Shown here piece by piece: positions 60,704 to 64,000 of a stretch of DNA of 64,000 nucleotides (positions within the stretch are counted from its first letter, which is position 1; every line of letters begins with the position of its first letter). The DNA comes from Cryptomeria japonica (Eukaryota; Streptophyta; Pinopsida; Cupressales; Cupressaceae), in NCBI RefSeq assembly GCF_030272615.1, contig NC_081415.1, positions 507,177,373-507,241,372 on the forward strand, given 5' to 3'. The notes below the pieces were generated by a model. That model searched no databases. It was not told where the DNA came from and saw nothing but the letters and a program-made list of their open reading frames with translations. The translations under genes were made by a program, and so were the position numbers.

Positions 60704-60795
60704 TGGTTCTTGGTTGGGGGCTGGATTTAGGTTGGCTGTTCTTTTTGTAGCTTTTGTTTTTGGTTATGGGAGCCTATTTTTAAAACCCATGTATA
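60704..60795 (+). other. Post-ORF1 LINE-like sequence
   Basis: T-rich 92 bp ('ttctttttgtagcttttg') between the ORF1 stop and the LTR-like block; no coding content. Confidence 0.3.
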
Positions 60796-62454
60796 TGTCT
60801 GAGTAGAGGAAAAAGTGAGAGCGAGTATGGAAACCCTAATCCCACTCCCATACACACTCACAAAATATGAAAGAGCCTAGGGAGGTGACACACTTTGGGC
60901 TACTTCTTATGTGGAAGAGAGAGACGAGGATCACCTCTTAGGTTTTCTATTCCTGATTAATGAGGGATATGAATGATGCAAAAATACAATCTAACCTAGA
61001 ATGCAAGTAAGAAAGCAAATCCTAATATGAGAATGCAGATCAAAGGACAACTGACATACTGCTGAAAAGTACAAATCCAGAAGGAAAAATCAGAGGTGCA
61101 CCTATGTCTGAAATCTTAGCAGAAATGTCTGGGACCAAGGTGCCACGCCACTGTCTCGATTCTACAAGTCTAGAGCTGCAACTGGCAGGATGGGTTCTGA
61201 AGCCTGCAAGACACTATTTTGCCAAATCCTACTGACAGAGGGTAGAACCATTGCGCCACACCACTATCCTGGGCAAGACTAGGGTGCCACACCCTTTTCC
61301 TTAGGGTTTTTGTTGAGATATACAACCAAAAACTATTTCTATGTGCTCTTCGAGTCCCAAAACTTCCAACGATGCTCGGATCCGAACCTGTACGTAAAGC
61401 TGAAAAAACAGTGTTTGGGGTGGCTATATAGGGTTTTGCCTTAGTCAAACCCCTGTGTTGGTGATTTACACCTCCACAAATAGCCGATAATTTATTGAAA
61501 ATGTGTGTGCAAGAACCTTGTGTACATGCAAGATCCTAAAATGAAAGCAAACAATCTAGAGCAACCCTAAAGAGTAAACCCTAATTGCTTATAATTGACC
61601 AAGTAAATGCTCTAAATCCACGATGCATAGTGATCTAAAATATGAATATGAATCAAAATGAAGCTTATGTAAAGACATGAAAACAACATGAAACCATACC
61701 CAACCCCAAGGTAGAGGTACAAGCCAATCATTAGTCGATGATCTCCTATTGTTCTTCTACATCTTCAAAATCCCCCAATTGATAAAATGATGCTTGATAA
61801 GTGTTTGGTGGATGAATGTTGAATGTTGTTGAAGACTTCAAAGATCTACTATTTCTCTGCAAAGAAGGCTCTTATGCTCCAATAAACCTGCTCTTAGATT
61901 CTTAGAAGAAGACCTCTTCAAATGAAGAAAGAGAGCTCTTAAGTATGAAACCCTAGATCTTAATTTCATGTTTAGGCTGACCTAGGATTTGAATTTCTTG
62001 CTGATCTTTTGGGGTTAAGTATTATTATATCATAGGATTATGCTCCCAAAATTTTGGGGAAAAAGCCGAGGACCATGTGCATTCCCACCATGGTCCGACC
62101 AAATTTTTGAGGCTGTTAGATATGATGTTATTAGAGTGCATCCCAAAGTTACAATTGATTTCGAGATGTTTTGATATGCGAAATTGGGCCTAAACGGTCG
62201 AAATAAGACATAATTAGTGTTTATGATTAAATGATTTATTGAAGGAATAAGATGAAAAGGGGTACGCTTAGGGTAAAGGGCCCAACTTTATAACATGTAA
62301 AGTGATGAAACATGACTTTAGATTAAATTAAATTAATTAATTAAATGCTTAAAGGGGAATTAGAAATGCAAGATGCAAGACACACTAAGGCAGGTGCTAG
62401 CATACGTGTGAAATTGTACTACCCTAGCAAGGGTGTACAATTTAGGACACTACA
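60796..62454 (-). repeat. Minus-strand LTR-like block, probably solo LTR
   Basis: On the minus strand it opens TGTAGTGTCCTAAATTGTAC at 62454. A TATA-like tatata lies near 61425, and a TG appears at the far edge (60796). Near 61140-61300 the phrase 'gtgccac(g/a)cca' recurs three times. No target duplication could be matched, so the left limit is uncertain. Confidence 0.45.
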
Positions 62455-62640
62455 ATGGCTATGAGAGTCAAAATAACACATGGTTGTCTAGTGCTTTCAT
62501 GTTCCTTTTGTTATGAAAACTTTCTGGTTGAGGGTTCTAGATCCATTCAAAATTTGATTGTAAAGGGTTTTGGGTCCTTTCAAAACCTGTTTTTGCCTTA
62601 ATAAAAAACATTAGAGTGAAAATAGGAATTTTTTAATGAC
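62455..62640 (+). other. Possible LINE 3' tail
   Basis: 'gtaaagggttttgggtcctt' and 'ttgccttaataaaaaaca' look like a plant LINE 3' untranslated end. If so, the LTR block at 60796-62454 split a LINE already lacking ORF2. Weak evidence. Confidence 0.3.
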
Positions 62641-62683
62641 TAAATGAAATAGTTTGATTTTTTATTTAATTTAATTTAAATAG

Positions 62684-63045
62684 TGTGAATCAAAACTCTT
62701 TAAAATTGAAGAAGTTAATAAATACAACTTCAGAGATCCCAAGAACACCTGCAAGAAAAATACACGTCACAAGAGAAGAATGGAAGCCAAAAAACAATAA
62801 TGGCTCCGAAAAAAAATATTATCATTCAAAGAGGGAATAAAATAAAAAGTACAATACAATCCTTATAAAAGGAGAATATGCAACCCTAAAGTTGTGCAAC
62901 CCTAAATAAACCCTAAAGGGATAAAGTGCATTTAATTATTAAATACCTACCATATTATTAAATGCCTAAGTTTAGCTTAAGCATAGAGTATAATAGACTA
63001 ATAATTAAATAAATAATTATTAGCTAATATATGATAAATCTAACA
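62684..63045 (-). repeat. 3' LTR of a minus-strand copia element
   Basis: On the minus strand it begins TGTTAGATTTATC at 63045 right after a G-rich polypurine tract and ends GATTCACA at 62684, about 362 bp. The partner LTR lies beyond the window. Confidence 0.7.
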
Positions 63046-63056
63046 CCCCCCCTTAA
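63046..63056 (-). other. Polypurine tract of copia element
   Basis: Minus strand TTAAGGGGGGG directly before the 3' LTR. Confidence 0.75.
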
Positions 63057-63239
63057 GATGAATTTACGGAGTAGCTAAAAAACTAAATGCATGAAGCAAA
63101 AAATGCAACTACATGATGAAGGCAAATTTAGGTCCTGACAACAAAGCCTGATGAGGTACCCAATCACAACCAAATGTCTATGAATCGGAGAAATAGAGAA
63201 AACCACGTGGGAAAAAACTCTTCTCAAAAAGAGATGGAA

Positions 63240-64000
63240 AAAACATGCTATAAAAAACATGAAGGAAGGAAGGCCTCAATGAGACCCCCCAAGGAAAACT
63301 TCCTTCACCCTAAGCATAGAGCACAACTAAAGGTAGCGCAGAGATGCGAAAGGTTTAGTGAAGATGTCCGCAACCTGCTCCTTTGTAGGAATGTACTCCA
63401 AGATGAAAAAGCCATCCTGAATCAACTATTTGATGAAGTACATGTGAAGCTCAATGTGTTTAGTCCTCTGGTGCTCCATTGGGTTTCAGAAATGTGAATG
63501 GCACTTTGATTGTCACACCCAAGAATAGTGGGACTATCAGGAGGGAACTCAAACTCAATCTTCAACTGTCAAAGACATAAAACCTCCTGACTAGCTAACA
63601 CCGTTGCTCGACACTCAGCCTCTGTAGATGATAATGCAAGAGCAAACTGCTTCTTGCAAGACCATGTGATTGGGCCATAACCAAGGCAAAAACCAAAGCT
63701 AGAAGTAGACTTCTGATCATGAGCATCACCAACCCAATCTGAGTCAGTGAAGCCAACAATGTGAGGGGATCCTAAAGTATAGTGAATGCCAAACTATGTA
63801 GTGCCCCGAATGTACCTCAAAATATGTTTGGCATCTTGACAATGTCTCTCATGGGGATCATGGGAGAACCTAGAGACAAGACCAACTGCAAAGGAAAGAT
63901 CTAGGCGTGTATGTGTCAGGTACAACAAACTGCCAACCAATTGCCTGTATAAGGTAGGATCCACGGAAGGTGTAGAACAAGTGGCAGACAAAACAACACC
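63240..64000 (-). pseudogene. Copia RT end and RNase H, partial at window edge
   Basis: Minus strand from 64000: 'YRQLVGSLLYLTHTRLDLSF' and 'DAKHILRYIRGTT' (RT end), then RNase H with 'IVGFTDSDWVGDAHDQKSTS', 'ALALSSTEAECRA' and 'LGCDNQSAIHISE', giving catalytic D, E and D. The pol end motif 'QVADIFTKPF' lies near 63360. Stops at 63794 and about 63575 and a frameshift near 63490 make it defective. The rest of pol lies right of the window. Confidence 0.85.

Noticed and set aside
63174-63497. Plus-strand 107-codon ORF
   Set aside because: Shadow of the minus-strand copia pol end, which carries the ADIFTKP motif.

Overview
The window reads as intergenic DNA from a large, repeat-rich plant genome. 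Every coding region I can recognise belongs to a plant transposable element: Ty3/gypsy of the Tat type (two RNase H domains), Ty1/copia, pol-less LTR elements, and an L1-type LINE ORF1. Composition is AT-rich and CpG-poor, and many in-frame stops look like C-to-T or G-to-A decay of CGA, CAG, CAA or TGG codons, as expected in methylated plant DNA. I found no host gene, tRNA, rRNA or CRISPR array. A gymnosperm or other giant-genome seed plant is plausible, but the sequence alone does not prove it.

Layout. 1-3337: AT-rich repeat debris, including a 3' LTR (2117-2860) behind a polypurine tract. 3338-4508: a further LTR-like block. 4544-34824: one pol-less LTR retrotransposon ('outer element', target duplication GAGAAG). 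Its 5' LTR is split by a 17.9-kb Ty3/gypsy element (5566-23455, target duplication ATGTG), and its second ORF is split by a 4.3-kb solo LTR (28147-32475, target duplication TATCC). 34825-36400: spacer with a degenerate minisatellite. 36400-42250: an older minus-strand gypsy fragment, itself split by a 1.5-kb LTR-like insertion (38367-39870, CATTT). 42251-47816: a second pol-less element related to the outer one (target duplication AAATT), inserted into the same old gypsy copy. 47822-52950: AT-rich LTR-like debris and an unidentified minus-strand ORF remnant. 53028-59223: a truncated minus-strand copia element with a 2.4-kb LTR. 59224-60795: LINE ORF1. 60796-62454: minus-strand LTR-like block. 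62684-64000: the 3' end of another minus-strand copia element that runs off the window.

The plus-strand gypsy element is the best preserved. Its gag-pol frame runs 9335-17512 (gag, protease, G-patch, RT, RNase H, second archaeal-type RNase H, integrase) with 16 nonsense codons but no frameshift. An antisense ORF (21148-19325) in the 3' part encodes a plant-mobile-domain-like protein with an acidic stretch and a coiled coil, also broken only by nonsense codons. The two pol-less elements carry primer sites, polypurine tracts, a gag-like coiled-coil/zinc-knuckle ORF and a second, mutually homologous ORF2 whose function I do not recognise. They must have borrowed reverse transcriptase and integrase in trans.

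Strongest leads: the shared ORF2 family; the antisense plant-mobile-domain ORF; a GC-rich array of five 22-bp palindromes at 39-bp spacing (31441-31615); 20/22-bp-phased GCGCCTGTGT arrays at both ends of the gypsy element; and a collapsed three-LTR structure at its 5' end.
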